Positions 1-12,511 of a stretch of DNA of 64,000 bases are shown here, piece after piece (the stretch's first letter is position 1; each line of letters begins with the position of its first letter). The position numbers and the translations under genes are program-made. Source of the stretch: Tamarix chinensis. Lineage: Eukaryota; Streptophyta; Magnoliopsida; Caryophyllales; Tamaricaceae. Where the stretch lies: positions 26,059,590-26,123,589 of the forward strand of contig CM060180.1 in NCBI GenBank assembly GCA_030549775.1, read 5' to 3'. The notes under the pieces were generated by a model. The model saw only the letters and a list, made by a program, of their open reading frames with translations, did no database searches and was not told the DNA's origin.

Positions 1-353
1 AAAGGAAAAAAGAGGGGGAAAAGGGGGAAAAAAGAAAAAGGAAAAAGACAGGAAAAGGTGGGTTGGCTTAATTAATATATTTTTGGGTATTTTCAGATAT
101 TTAATAAAATATTAATATTAAAATAATAATTAAATTCTCTTTTAGGTTAATTTAGGGATTTTGAAAGATTTTTCTTAAATTCCATTTTAATTAGCAAAAT
201 ACTCAAAAAATTTATTTAAATTATTTATTAATTTCTCCAAGATTTACCTTAATTAATTCCCCCTTATTTTAATAAAAATAGTTTATTTAATTAATTTTTC
301 TAATAATTTCTTATTTAGCCAGAATTCCCTAATTTAGGGTTTTGGGGTATTTC
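1..353 (-). mobile_element. Partial family-A LTR (minus strand), cut by window start
   Basis: A purine-rich stretch is followed by AT-rich sequence ending GGGGTATTTCA at 353. The segment resembles 35290-35600, the outer end of the minus-strand family-A LTR described below: the same order of AGGGTTTT, TTAATTAGCAAAATAC and a final GGGGTATTTCA. On the minus strand this gives a TG start. Only this end is in the window, so the other end and the target duplication (would-be copy TTAGA) cannot be checked. Confidence 0.6.
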
Positions 354-879
354 ATTAGACATGATTTTCAGGATAAATATCATAAGACACATAAAATTAC
401 CAAATTACCCATAGGGCACAACAACAATAATAATTATGCTACAATTATTTCTGAGCATGTTTAACCTATCTCTTTACATATACATGATATATATATATAT
501 ATTGCTTCCGTCGTCTAAACCTTTTTAGCATACTTTGATACATTTGAAATATTACGTAAAAACATACTCATTTTTTTTCATGCTAACAATAATAAACACA
601 TAATTATAATGTAACAAATTATGTTTAACATATTTCATACATAAAAACCCTAATATGCTATAATGCATTATGTACCATTTTAGTATAGGATAAGAGTTAT
701 CTGTTTTCTAGTAAAACACAAATTATCAGTATCCTGCTAAAATTTTTAAGCCCTGCTAATCAAACTTTTGTATCTAAAAATAATACTTTAATTTCCATAT
801 TAATATTTAACAAATAAAATAGTAATTATAATATTAAAGTATTTCTTAACCAAAATTACCAAAGCACCCTTACTCATTA
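354..879. other. AT-rich spacer without recognised feature
   Basis: Very AT-rich sequence with a short (AT)n tract at about 487-502. No coding frame, terminal repeat or RNA gene was recognised. It may be older, decayed transposon DNA. Confidence 0.4.
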
Positions 880-2496
880 ATAGGTACGAACAATTATTAT
901 TATTTTAAAATAATCTCCCTCATGGTATATGTGCATCATGAGTAGTGCATGAGAAAGAGAGGTTATGCCAGATGTAGGGTGGTGGAGATGGTGGGACATT
1001 GGGGCTAGGGAGATGGAGGTGGAGTTAGGTCAGTAGTCGGTGTGGTGGCGAGGTTGAGGATGATATGGTGGTAGTGTTGGTTCGAGGTGACACTACTAGG
1101 TGGCAATGGAAAGGTTATTGGGAGGTGAGATGGTGCCTACGATAGAAAGGGTCGAAGGAGGTGGTTGGCTACGATGAAAATGATTGGTGTTGGGGCTTCA
1201 GGGGTTTTGACAGTAGGGGAGGAGAAGGAATATTTGGCGATGGTGAAGGCTGGAAACAACAATGGTGATGGTTGGAGGGGGTTGATTATACTAGAGGAAG
1301 GGCTGGTGATGAAGGACGACGACGAGTGGTGAGGGTGTAGGTTGTGCTGGTTGGGGAATGGGATAATGTGGTGTAGAGGTCATTAAGGCATGGTGGTGTG
1401 TGGGATTGTGTGGAGGATGGCTTGGTTGGGAGACTATGGCAAAAATTACAAAAGTAGTAGGAGGAGTAATGACGGTCAATGTTGTTGCCTGAGGGGAAGC
1501 AATAGAAAAAGGTGCTAAAGGGGGTGGTTGGCTTTAGTGATTTTGGTTAAAGGTGGCTGGTGGGTTGTGGTAGGATATGCCGAAGAAAGTGCAAAGCAAC
1601 GATAGACAAAGGAGAAGGGAAAAGAAGAAAATAAGGAGAAGGATGGGCTGGTGTGGCATGGGAAGGGATGGGCTGGTGGCAATAACATGTGTGGTGCTGG
1701 GGTGGGTTGGTGATGGTGATGGATTGAAAGGAAGTGAACCAAATAGAGTTGAGTGAGAGGAATCAGGGGAATGTGACACAAGAGATTGGTGGGGAAGTGA
1801 ACGTGTGTATGTATATATGCATGTAGATGTTGATGATGGCATTTTATGTGAAACCAAACAAGGTTGAGGAGGGGGTAGGTTTGAAATGTCGGTTTAGTTG
1901 AGAAGAGGTAGAGGATCTATGGGGTTATTTTGGTTAAGGAAGAAGTTTGAGATAGGTGGCTTTTCTAAGAAAAACACACAAACAAAGCGAAGGGAAGTAT
2001 ATATATGCATATGCAAAGAAGGGTTGGATGATCGATGATGAAGTGATGGTGATGGGGTAGTGGATTTGACATAGATTTAAGGTGAGGGTGAGGGCTTGTA
2101 GTGTAGTGGATTTGACAAAGACGGGTATTGGTAGTTGATTGAGGTAAGGATGGAGACAAGGAGAGTATTTTAGGGGAGGGGAAAGTTGTGTGGTAGGGGT
2201 TACATGAGGGAGAGGGGGTTGGCAGGTAAGATAGAAATTTATATATTTAGTTTTAGGTTTGGTTTAAATATGTTAGGGGATTGTGTAGGAAATATAAATT
2301 GGAAAAAATATTTATGTTTAGGATAGGTTTAACAAGAAGGAAATAGGTAAAATAATTAGGAAAAAATATTTAGGAAATTATTTGGGTTACGGGTCAAAGG
2401 TTAATAATAAAATAATTAGGTTAATGTTTACGGGTTAGTTTTGAATAAAAGATTAAACACCTAAAAGTAAAGGTTAGAAAATTTTGAGGTGTTACA
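880..2496 (-). mobile_element. Family-B LTR fragment (minus strand)
   Basis: Read on the minus strand from 2496, it starts TGTAACACCTCAAAATTTT. It then follows the first few hundred bases of the forward LTR at 58699 closely: a shared TTTACTTTTAG/TTTATTTTTAG block, a TTATTCAAAAC block and a TTAACCTTTG block. A pyrimidine-rich stretch follows in both (plus-strand purines at 900-2200 here, C/T-rich at 58960-59650 there). The similarity fades near 880, so the copy is truncated. The minus-strand open frames in this stretch are read as products of the pyrimidine bias, not genes. Confidence 0.5.
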
Positions 2497-3620
2497 ATGT
2501 TGCATTGGATGTGTTGAATCCATTTCACTAACTTAATAATAGTATCCAAGCACATTTTCTTTGGGTGGTATTTTATTCCATTCCACCAGATTAAGAATAG
2601 TGGGTTCTGAACTTAACATGAATAAGAAATGAATTTTGGTTATACCTAATAATGGAATTCTAATTTATTTTTCCTCTTGCATCGTATCATGTTAAATCAA
2701 TATGCATGTTTATTTTTCTACATGACCTTATGTATTATGTGTAACACTTCTACGACTGTATTATTCCCTTATTCAACACGTAGTATAGTGATCATTGTTT
2801 TCATGGATGTTGCTGATTACCATGAGCAAATACCACCTTATTTTGTAAGTGATGGTTGATTACTACTTTTAATGTGCTTTTCTTTAGAGAGTGTTAAATC
2901 AAATTGGTATAGGGTATGATTATTTGGATATTTCTATTTCTCCATGGACTCTCAGTTCTCTATTTTCATTATACATATTTCCTTCTCTCTATTTTATATC
3001 ATGTATTATGGTAGAATCAAGTACTTTCCACACTTAATTTCAAGATACATGGTTACTTTAACCTTACATCTGGTGTAGATTAGGTATAGAGAGTGTCAAT
3101 TCTATGTTGGATGGGGTGTATCGCCCTTTCATTTGTGTCTTGGTCTCTACAATTAACTCTTTAAAATGAAAATTTTAAGTCCTAAAAATAAGAATGTTAC
3201 AAAAAATAAATTTGTTTTCATTTCAAGAATCATGGCCAATTCCAAGAGATTGAGAATGGAAAGTTAGGGCTTTTTGAGAATCCATTTTGTATTTGTTTTG
3301 TTTCATTGAAAATAAAACTAGTTTTCTTTTAAAATACATGAGTATATAAAAACGCTCATTTTAATTTTTTACAAAATATTTTATTTAAATTATTGCTATA
3401 ATTACTACTAAAGATATGTGTATAAGGACCTAATAGCTAGTAGTATGGTGTGGACGTGTGGTGGTAGGAGTAGTGTCTAAAGAATAAGTGAGGGTGGTGG
3501 TTAAAGTTGGTGATATGGTAAGGATTGAGGAATGCCATTAGTGGTGAGAGATACTAATGGTGACGATAGTGAGTGGATCATTGAGTGATGGTGGTGCATT
3601 TTATTTTGACCTTAAAAATT
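2497..3620. other. Unassigned intergenic DNA left of the CACTA stack
   Basis: AT-rich DNA with no convincing coding frame. Around 2580-2615 there is a faint resemblance (CCACCAGATTAAGAATAGTGGG) to the internal tandem units of the large LTRs, so part may be old LTR sequence. Confidence 0.35.
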
Positions 3621-4185
3621 TTTCATTGGTATAGGAAGGCTTTACGTTAATGAAAATTCGACGATGAACCCCAATTAGATAAACATTACCTTCTAATAGT
3701 ATTTCAAGAAGAACTAAAACATTAAATTTGTTGATGTAGGTATTTCAAGGTAAAAAAAAACAATACGTTGTCGTTACATACTATGGTCCAAAAAAGTATT
3801 TGGTAGCAATTTATAAGGGTGAAACCAATGCAACAAATTCAACCCTGAAAATGTAAGCACACACAAAATTTGCTTTAAATATTTTTGCATTTGATATGAG
3901 ATAGCACAATCGTGGTGGCTTTAAATGAAAGCCGTTGTTGTATATCTATAACATCGATTGTTATTAACAACCGCTCTTTTAACCTCCATGTACGTTAGTG
4001 ACTGCCATGGTATCTTTCTTGTTGGAAGTTGAACTCTCAAATCTTATTTAATACTATATTTTCTTTCAAAAAAATAATGTTATATCTTAGATTATAAGTA
4101 CCACTCATCCTCCTTCTCCATTTCTTTGAAAATCAAATCTAATTTGTTCTTCCATTATTTGATCATCATTTAGTGTCCTTTATTT

Positions 4186-4352
4186 TTATTTGATTTATAG
4201 GGGCCTATAAAGGCAAATACTAATAACCATATAAGTGGTGGCACCATAAAGATGTAACAATATCGAGAGAGGGAGGAAGGGGATTTGAACCTGGGTCCTT
4301 TGGTACCCAAAAGATGGTCTTTACCATCATACCAAATCTCATTTGGTATTTG
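4186..4352 (-). mobile_element. tRNA-derived SINE (minus strand)
   Basis: On the minus strand there is a tRNA-like pol III promoter: an A-box-like TGGTATGATGG (plus 4324-4334) and a B box GGTTCAAATCC (plus 4281-4291), spaced as in a tRNA head. A non-tRNA body and an A-rich tail follow toward 4186. The unit lies between two 13-bp copies of GTGTYCTTTATTT (4173-4185 and 4353-4365, one mismatch), consistent with a target duplication from LINE-type integration. It lies in the 5' part of CACTA-2. The SINE family was not identified. Confidence 0.6.
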
Positions 4353-5960
4353 GTGTTCTTTATTTAAATTCATTTTAGTATGATGCAAAATAAGATATAT
4401 ATATATGCTTTCATATCTGAAAAATGAAGATGATGTGATTTGTATAACATTTATTAATTGCTAGCTAATTTATCCTAAATATAACCAAAATTATTACCCT
4501 TTCTATTATTCTTTCTTCCAACTTACAGGAATCCATTTATGTAGATACAACGAAGGGGAATAACTAGTTTCTTCCCAAGGTCGGACTTCTTATATACACA
4601 ACCATTGTAATAATGATACTTTTTGTCAATTTATCTCAAATGTAAAAATTTTTTGTGATCGATGACGATATAAAACACTTATGAGTAAAGTTATGCTGTG
4701 GTATATTTTTGAATTCACGTTCATAACTTTTAATTAATTTTCATAGATTTTACTATTTCTAGATCAACAAAAAAGGTTTAGGAAATATTATTTAATGAAT
4801 CATAATATTTATTCGTTGTTTTATAACTTTATACAGAATTAGCAATTAGGTAGTCAAAACGACAAATCAAATAATTTTATATGGAAAATTGACAACTGTT
4901 TAGAAAATCTCGTAGATAAAGGCAGAGAACAATGACAATCATAAAATTTAACCGCCACCATATGATCTACATGTTTTTCATATTTTTGGTAAGACAAGAA
5001 AACACATTTATGTTGTTCTAATTATCAGTATTGCTCACATATCACTCCTACATTTCCATCTTAAACATTATTTTCTATAGTTTGTTATATTTTGTTCGGT
5101 TCAAGGTTTGTGTATGGATGAAGAATTAGTAGAGAAAACCCTTGTATATTAAGCTACGTGAAGGTTATTTTGCATATCAATTTATCCCAAATATGTAAAT
5201 TTACTTACCAATTTGTCCCAAATGTGTACTGTTATTTAAAAGCAGCCATTTGAGCCAAGCTTTGCATCACATGGGTTCATTCAAACACAAAACCCAAAAT
5301 GAGAGTGAGAGTACTAGTAGTTCCAACCAAAGAAATTGTAACATACAACATCATTTGTTAAAGGGAGGAATTTGCTAGTTCAACTCATAGGAAAGTTTAT
5401 CACAATTTGTAATTGTGTCAAGATCCCCATGTATTGAAACTTCATAGTTCTAGTAGAGAATCCCAAATTGCCAGCAAACTTGCATACAAATATACAAAAC
5501 AAATACATATATTCTCATAGTATAATGTCATTATCAATTTTTCCCAAATGATATATATGTGTGTATGTGTGTGTATTTATGTATTGTTTTAATATTTACA
5601 AAACAAATACATATATTATCTTAATGACACGTCTTTTTTCTCCCATAACTGGTTCTACCCTCATCAATTTTTCTTAAAAATGTATATTTCATCTACCAAT
5701 GTTTTGTGAACAATTAATATTCATTTTAAAAAATGCATAACAATGACGATTGTTTTTCCACAAAATGGCATAATAGAGTCATTTTCTATAATATTATAGG
5801 GTTAAAAGGTTTTATATTTTTGGTTGGTTATTTTTCAATGTTAATGAATCAAAATAATGATGGATTTTTGTTTTTTTATCCACCATGATATATTTTTAAT
5901 AGTAATTTAGTGCATTCATTGTATTTAATATTAAAATATTTCAATATTTTGACTAGTTAT

Positions 5961-6170
5961 CACTACCACACAATTGTCAATTAATAACGTCACATAAAAT
6001 ATGGTTTATTAAAAACTGTTGATAAATACATGAAAATTTGAGCACAAGAATGCAGATCATGTTTTAATAACGGCTCTATACAGAAATCATTAATAAAAAT
6101 AAAAGAAAAATGTCTCCCTTATTTTGATAACAATTTTATTTATAACCATTATCAAAACCAAAAAAAAATG
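5961..6170. repeat. CACTA-1 left terminal and subterminal repeats
   Basis: After CACTACC the sequence has short degenerate repeats in both orientations around TTAATAACG, AACTGTTGATAA, TTTTAATAACGGCTCT and ATAACCATTATCAAAACC. Such arrays are where the TNP1-type protein binds in En/Spm elements (family knowledge). Similar units occur at 39855-40349 and in the CACTA-3 left end at 57049. Confidence 0.65.
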
Positions 6171-7054
6171 ATCATCCATTCCTTCTTCTCTAATTAAGTC
6201 TATTTCACATTTTCAATTATCTTTCTTACTTTCTCTTACTCTCACTCCCTCCTTGTCCTCTTGCGTATCAACGACTACCCTCCTTTTGCCTATTGATGGC
6301 CACCGTTGCCTCACTCTTGCATGTCAATGACCACCTTACTCCTTCTCTAAGTCATTTTCATTTTCTATCTCTTGCTCTCAGCCAAGGTTGCACACCACCG
6401 TTAGCTTGTGGTCCCTTACTCCTACCCATTCATCCATTGTCATTTGTTGCTCTATTTCTATCGGTAATGTTTGATGCGTGGAGTTGGTTTTTGATTAAAC
6501 GCTAATGGTTGTTCTTATACCATCCACCTTGCACCACTTTAAGATTTAGTTAGGTAGTTATTTTTTCTTTCTTCTTTCATTATAAATATATGCGTGCATA
6601 GTATTTAGTAGTTATTACGTGTGTTCTTTCTTTTATGATATGTGTTAGCCTCGAGTGTTAAGTTGTTATGTTTTTTAGTTTTAGATTAGGCATTTCCCTC
6701 TATAAGTATATGCACGCATGGTTATAGGTTGATGCATTTGATATTAAAAAAATACTATAAATATATGCATGCATGTTGGTATAATATGTTACTAAAAAAA
6801 TATTGCATAATTTATTTAATATATTGCTAATAAAATGCTAATATATGTATGGTGTGGAAGTTCCTCTAATAAAATATTGTCGTTAAAATTTAGTTTCATG
6901 GCCTATATCTTATTTATGCATATGGGTATGTTGTTATCCTATCATAATTTGTTAAGATATGATATTATATATTTACAATTAATTCAGCTATAGAATTTAC
7001 ATATTTTATAATTTATAATAGTTAGACATCAAACTTAATGACATGATTTAGTGG
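6171..7054. other. CACTA-1 5' non-coding region
   Basis: A pyrimidine-rich stretch (about 6180-6540) could be an untranslated leader. The 70-codon open frame at 6293 has no recognisable domain. AT-rich DNA follows to 7054. Nothing further is supported. Confidence 0.4.
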
Positions 7055-7800
7055 TTGTTCTCTTTTATAAGTAGTGAGATGCCACACTTGCCTATTATTT
7101 ACAAACCTTCACCATATTTGTGCATGGCACCTGATGTAGATTTTTGGGGTCATGTGATACAGTTATATGAGGAGTTAGGCCACTTGCTCATGAGTGGGTC
7201 GTACTTTGATCCTTTCCATTTTAGATTGAATCACTTGTTGTTGACCCTAGAGATGTAAACAAATAGAGCCAGTTGATGAGCTTTCTAATCTTAGCTCATT
7301 AAGGACTCAACTCGGATCATTTATCTAGTTAAACGAGCCTAAAAATAAGGCTTAAGTTTGACTCATTTAATAAATGAACCAAGCTTGAGCATACAAATTT
7401 GGGCTTGAGATTATTTATAGAGTAAAATCTTGTGAGCTCAGCTCGTTTACCATAAAAACTATAGAGTCGACTCTATTCGGCTTGTTTATAAATGAGTTGA
7501 GCTTGAGCTTCATTTTTATGCTTGTTTATTAAACAAGCCCAAGCCCACCCTGACTTGGCTCGACTCGTTTACAATCCTAGTTGACCTTGCCTTATATTGA
7601 GCCATGGTCACAGGCTTTACTTAGCTATTTGCATTTGTTTTTCCATCATACTAATGTACCACACCTGATATTTATTAAGGATGAGGTATTTGTGAGGGAT
7701 TATGATCCGATAGTTAGATAGTTGATGGTGATAGACGATGAGTTGAGGCTTCCTCATAGTTTATCATTGAGTATTAGTCCTGGTTATCTTAAAGTATATG
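7055..7800 (+). pseudogene. Unrecognised coding-like segment at the 5' side of CACTA-1
   Basis: A 67-codon open frame (7055-7258) runs into the hAT insertion at 7248. Coding-like sequence resumes at 7580 (reading roughly YIEPWSQALLSYLHLF, then FVRDYDPIV) until the LTR at 7801; fragments may continue at 11163-11300. A related copy lies at about 58320-58690 in CACTA-3, with the same order of blocks: GTGGTTGTT.TCTTTT, GTAGTGAGAT, TAGATTG/TAGATTA..ATCACTTGTTG, GTGATAGA.GA. Presence at the same place in two CACTA copies suggests a resident or captured reading frame rather than chance. I do not recognise the family. Frames are broken by stops and insertions. Confidence 0.4.
7248..7579. mobile_element. 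hAT-type non-autonomous element (332 bp)
   Basis: The ends are TAGAGATGTAAACAAATAGAG and, inverted, TAGGATTGTAAACGAGTCGAG, a common plant hAT MITE terminus. Flanks are GTTGACCC (7240-7247) and GTTGACCT (7580-7587), an 8-bp duplication with one mismatch. It is rich in GAGCTCG/GCTCGTTTA words and has no coding capacity. It interrupts the 5' coding-like segment of CACTA-1, whose sequence resumes cleanly after it. Confidence 0.78.
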
Positions 7801-9249
7801 TGTAATACCCTATCCAAAAATCCTTCAAATTGTATTTAGAATTATGTTGATATAAAATAAATGAGTTTAGTTTTGAAATGAGCTTGAATTTTTTTTTTAA
7901 AATGTGAATTTCAGACATACCAGTCATCTGGTTTACATAATCAATTGACTAGTACATTGGAAAATTTTATGTTCTTATTCTCGACAAACCAGTTAATTGA
8001 TTTGTCCAAACCGATCGACTGGTTTGCTTGGGATTTTAGATCCATTTATAATTTTGATTCAAATTTCTATTCAATGATTATGAAAATTTCTTATTTGAAT
8101 TCAATTATGCTAATAAACATGTTTTAGTGTTATAGTATTATTTTCATTGTAATTGGACCATTACATTATTTTAATTAGCAAAAGTTTCCTAAAAGCCAAT
8201 TTTAGAGGCAAGCCTCCCTTCTCCTTTTCGCTCACCTCTCCTTCTCTCTTCTAGCAATCGGGGCACCGATCTTTGACTTTGGAGACTCTCCCCTGACTTG
8301 CCAACCCACTTTCATACCCCTTTCTCACTACACTCAACCCCCTCACCACCCCATCAAGTCATTCTTCACTTCTTCTCTTGCCCACACTCAACCTCACCAG
8401 TTTCATCCATCTTTTCCTTGAGGATGTAGATCAACTTGTTCCTATACCTCTCATTATGCAAATCTATCATCATTCTACATCTATGTTCTTGCTTTTTTTC
8501 TCCCTTCATCTTGTGAAAGACTCACTAAGTGTTGAACACCCTTCCATTTTTCATCTCTTCTTTCTTCTACTGAGAAAACTAGAGATCCTCTTTGGTTTTC
8601 TCCTTTTAATTGTGAGGCATTATGTTTCTTTCTCTTCTTCCAATCTTCTTTTTAATTCTCTCTTTCTTTCCCTAAGTAAGGAATAATTAAGGTTGAGAAA
8701 AGTTGGAGATTTCATCTTCCCTTTAACACCCTATTTTAAGTAAAAAGGTAGTGTTTTCTGTTTCTCTTCTCCTTTTGATTTTCTTAGATTTTAATTAAGT
8801 TTTGGAAGAGTATTTTTAATGGCTTTACTTTGATTCTATTAGGAATCAAAGTTTTGCTAGATAGGTCATCCAATAGAAGTTTTGTGCTAGAAGGATTGCT
8901 TCAAGGTAAGGCATTCTTGTCTTTAACATAATTAGGTTTATATGGTATATTGGGGTTCCATGTGTTAGTAGTTATATGAGTAGAATCTGATTGTGTTCCA
9001 TGGGATGAGCTTGTGATATAATTCTTTCCAAGTAAGTTGTTGGGCTTCTTGATTTTTAAGCATAAAATTTATTATTGAGCATGATTTGGTTAAGTGTGTT
9101 CATCACCATGTGTTCATGTGATTCTATATGTAAAGCATGTATTTTTATGTGTGTTTTGACATAGAAGCATGCTATGATTAATATGGTAAAGCATGGTAAC
9201 ATTTGGTGTGTGTTTCGCAAGTTTGGGTTGTGTTTTACCTAGATAAGTC

Positions 9250-9650
9250 GAATGGCTTGGAGTTTTGGATCGGTTGGTCGTGAGATTAATAGATTGGATT
9301 GGTAAACTAGTTGACCGGCCTTGATGAATAATCGATTGGTTGGTAAGACCCATCAAATTGTGTCCCTACAAGCCAAGGTGGTTTGGTCTCTGCTTATACC
9401 CATCAACTAGTTGGACCAAACTAGTCGACTGGTTGCTATGACCAGTCGATTCATTGGTCAACCTCATCGATCAGTTTTTCTACAAGCCATAATGGTTGGT
9501 TTATGCTTAGACCCATCAATCGATTGGTTCTCATGAACAGTCAATTGGTGAGGCCAACCAGTTGATTGGTGCTTTAGTTTGGTATGGTCCAGATCTGATA
9601 CGACTAGACCAGTCGACTAGTTTGAGGACCGATCGACTGGTCCGACTGAA
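9250..9650. repeat. Short degenerate tandem words in family-C LTR
   Basis: Variants of ACCAGTCGACTGGT, ATCGATTGGTTGG and CAATCGATTGGT recur in both orientations, with further copies at 7925-8030. Many are near-palindromic. Confidence 0.6.
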
Positions 9651-10020
9651 AACATCCTATTTTGTTATGATTTTTTATGTATCTCTTGGGCCTATTGAGT
9701 TGATTCTTCCATGTATTTATAATATTTTAATTATGATTTCAACCATGATTGGCCTAAGTTAATATGAACAAATTTGATTGGTATTTGAAACTTACTTTTG
9801 GTTGAGTTTGGTGTTATCTTTAAACACCTAATTTGGTGGCTTTAATGCTTTGTGTACATTTGGTGTTATCTCTAAACACCCATTAGGTGGCTTGTATTCC
9901 TTAGTTAGTGTTTAGTGTTAACACTTAAAACACATAATTGGTTTGATATGTGGGATCTTAATCATAAAATCTTAAAGGCCTTTCAGGTATGCATACTTAG
10001 GGTTTAGTTATCTTTTTATG

Positions 10021-10380
10021 CCCCCAGCCTAGGCGACCAAGTGTGGTGGATATTGAAGATCCTTGTGAAAATCCCCTTGGTACTAGTGCTAGTATGGTGG
10101 GTTAGGAAGACCCAAAATTAAGTGTATGTCCCCTCATCTAGGCGACCAAGTATCGTGGATGTTGAAGATCCCTGAGAAAAGCCACTTGGCACTAGTGTGA
10201 TGTAGCAGTGGGAGTTATAGTCCTATGTTTGTCCTATCATGGTATATTGGCATTGTTCTGATTCTATTGTTATATAGTTCAGGTGAGGTAGACCCAAAAT
10301 TTAGGGTATGCCCCCTCACCTTGGAGACCAAGTGTGGTGGATATTGAAGATCCTTATGAAAAGCCCCTTGGCTCTAATGT
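10021..10380 (+). repeat. Three-copy internal repeat of family-C LTR
   Basis: The block GCGACCAAGT.T.GTGGAT followed by TTGAAGATCC and CCCTTGG/CACTTGG recurs at about 10032, 10140 and 10326, each preceded by CCCCTCA/CCCCAGC. Copies diverge by several percent and are unevenly spaced. Confidence 0.75.
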
Positions 10381-11162
10381 GATGGGTGGTGGGAGTTGAT
10401 GTCCTACACTAGTCCTATTATGGATATTGGCATTATGTGCTTTACCTTTATATGGATTGTTGTGGAAAACTATACTTGTGTGCAATTGTATACCCTCGGG
10501 TTTCGTTGAGGTAATTATATGTTTGACTGTTCTTGTATGTTGTTTATCGAGTATATTGAATACCATCCTACTGTATGACCTCAGTGTATTGCATGAACTT
10601 TTCATGTTTTAGGTAGCATGTTTTGCAAGTACTTCATCGTAATGATACTGCACTTGTGTGGTCACTGTGATGATTCGGCTTTTGGTTTAGGAAGTAGATG
10701 ATGATTTGTAGGTTATGACCCTCAACTAGAGTATGCTGAAGGTGATGATGTGGGCCACTAGCGGGGTATTCCTTGGGATGGGAGGTTTATAACTATGTCT
10801 AAGAGTTAGGCTAACCGTTTATTAGTATTTTTCCCACTACATTGGGATGTTTTTGTATTTCCGGCTATTTAAACTCTTGGCTCATATTCTTGTAGTTGAT
10901 TTTGTAAACTATCAAGTTCATTCTATCTATGATATGGTTGTAGTCTTTATTTCCTTTTTTAAGTGTCACATTATTGTTATGATCATCCATTCTTTTGTTT
11001 CTTGTTCCATTTTTCCTTGTATCAGGCATGTGTTAGGTGATGATCAAACTTCTTTGATGGTTGATGTGGTGGTAACATTCCCCAGTTTTGCTTTTCAAAT
11101 CACTTCCGCATTGTCTTAAAAATGAAATTTTATGGTGAAAAAATTGGGGGTGTTACAATATG

Positions 11163-11675
11163 TCACTGGATTCTCTGTTGATGATGTGAATAAGTAGATG
11201 ACATATCGAGATGAGTGGACTTTGAAAGTGAAGGGTTCTAGTCGGCCTATGCAAGGTTATCGACATATTTCATAAGATGTTTAAAGGGTGTTCTTAGTTA
11301 GGTATTTGGGTTGTGGTAACCTTTTGATGTATACATTGTCATTATTGTCTTAGGGCTCTTCTTAGGTTTTAGGTCTTATTTTAAACGTGTAGTATGTATT
11401 TACTTTTGAATTCACAACTCTTATATAAATATTTGATATGTATGTACATATGAACTCTTTATAAGGAAGAACAATTTGTGTATTGGTATATTTTTGGAAA
11501 CGTATTGGAATGGTTTGTATATATAACAACATAACAACATGATACAGTATAGAAACATGAATTCTTTCTAAGTATGAGCGATTTGTAAATTGGTAAGGAA
11601 TGTGTTTAAATTATTTATATATATAGCAATAGAATAATATGAGTTCTTTATAATCATTAACAATTTTTGAATTAG
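11163..11675. other. CACTA-1 own DNA between two solo LTRs
   Basis: It begins directly after the ATATG duplication of the family-C LTR and ends at the ATTAG duplication of the next LTR. The first 130 bases look coding-like (continuing the 5' segment). The rest is AT-rich and probably an untranslated or intronic part before TNP2. Confidence 0.5.
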
Positions 11676-12503
11676 TGGAATTCCCTCGAATTTTTAAAAG
11701 CCTATATTTTAATAAATAAATTTTATTTGGGATAAATTAGCCTTTAAATTATTTTAATTATTGGATTTTGAGCATATAAAATTTGATATAAATATTTAAT
11801 AAATTAAAATAAATATTTTATTATTTTATCATACTCTTATTATTTAAATAATTTTTCAAATCATTACTTTACTAAAATTATCTTTTTAAAACCTTATATT
11901 TTTATTATATTAAATTAAATTATGAAATAAGTTTATTACCCCAAAATATGGTATTTTATTATTTTATAAATTAAATCATTTTAGTTAAACCCATTTTCCT
12001 TTTCTTTTTCCTTTTTTCTCTTTTTCCCCTCTTTTTCCTTTTCTTTCCTTTCCTTCTCTCCCTTATTTTTTTCTTTTCCTCGACCTGGGCCGCCTACGGG
12101 CCCAACACCCTTTCTCCCTGTGCGGCCCAGCTCCTCGCACCTCTCCCCCTCTCCCGGCCGGTTCGGCCTTTCTTTTCCTTCTTTTTCTTTTCTCTTGGAC
12201 CGCCAGTCCACCACTCCACTTCATCTTCAACTTTCGACACCCTGCAACCGAAAATCTCACCAGGAAAAAGCTTACAACGCCCACGCCAACTGCACCGGCC
12301 ATTCCTCCCCTCTCTTCCCCGTTGACTCCCTTGCAATTTCGACAAGACCGCCTCTCCCTTATCCCGCACGCCATCCCTCTCTCTCCCCGACAACGCACGG
12401 TCTGCATACGCAGACCTGCGCCGGCCACTTTCGTCGGACAGAAGCCATAACCCTACCCCCTACTCTCACACGCATCCTTGTCATTTTCCCTTCCTGATTG
12501 GCC

Positions 12504-12511
12504 TATAAATA
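12504..12511 (+). promoter_or_regulatory. Putative LTR TATA box (A1)
   Basis: TATAAATA in GCCTATAAATAGCCCCG, after about 500 bp of C/T-rich DNA. The same motif recurs at the matching place in A3 (24208) and A2 (27830, minus strand), so it is likely the element's pol II promoter, with transcript starts about 30 bp downstream. Confidence 0.6.

Larger units (their letters stand above)
7801..11157 (+). mobile_element. Solo LTR, family C (3.36 kb)
   Basis: It starts TGTAATACCC (7801) and ends GGGGGTGTTACA (11157). It is flanked by ATATG on both sides (7796-7800 and 11158-11162), a perfect 5-bp LTR-type duplication. No primer-binding site, polypurine tract or gag-pol lies inside, so it is a solo LTR left by LTR-LTR recombination. 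Internally it has a pyrimidine-rich block (8210-8690), many degenerate CGACTGGTT/CAATTGGTT words (7925-8030, 9250-9650) and a three-unit repeat (10021-10380). Open frames inside it are not regarded as genes. Confidence 0.85.

Noticed and set aside
4170..4388. 72-codon minus-strand frame
   Set aside because: It spans the SINE-like unit and its duplicates; it is better explained as a tRNA-derived element than as a protein gene.
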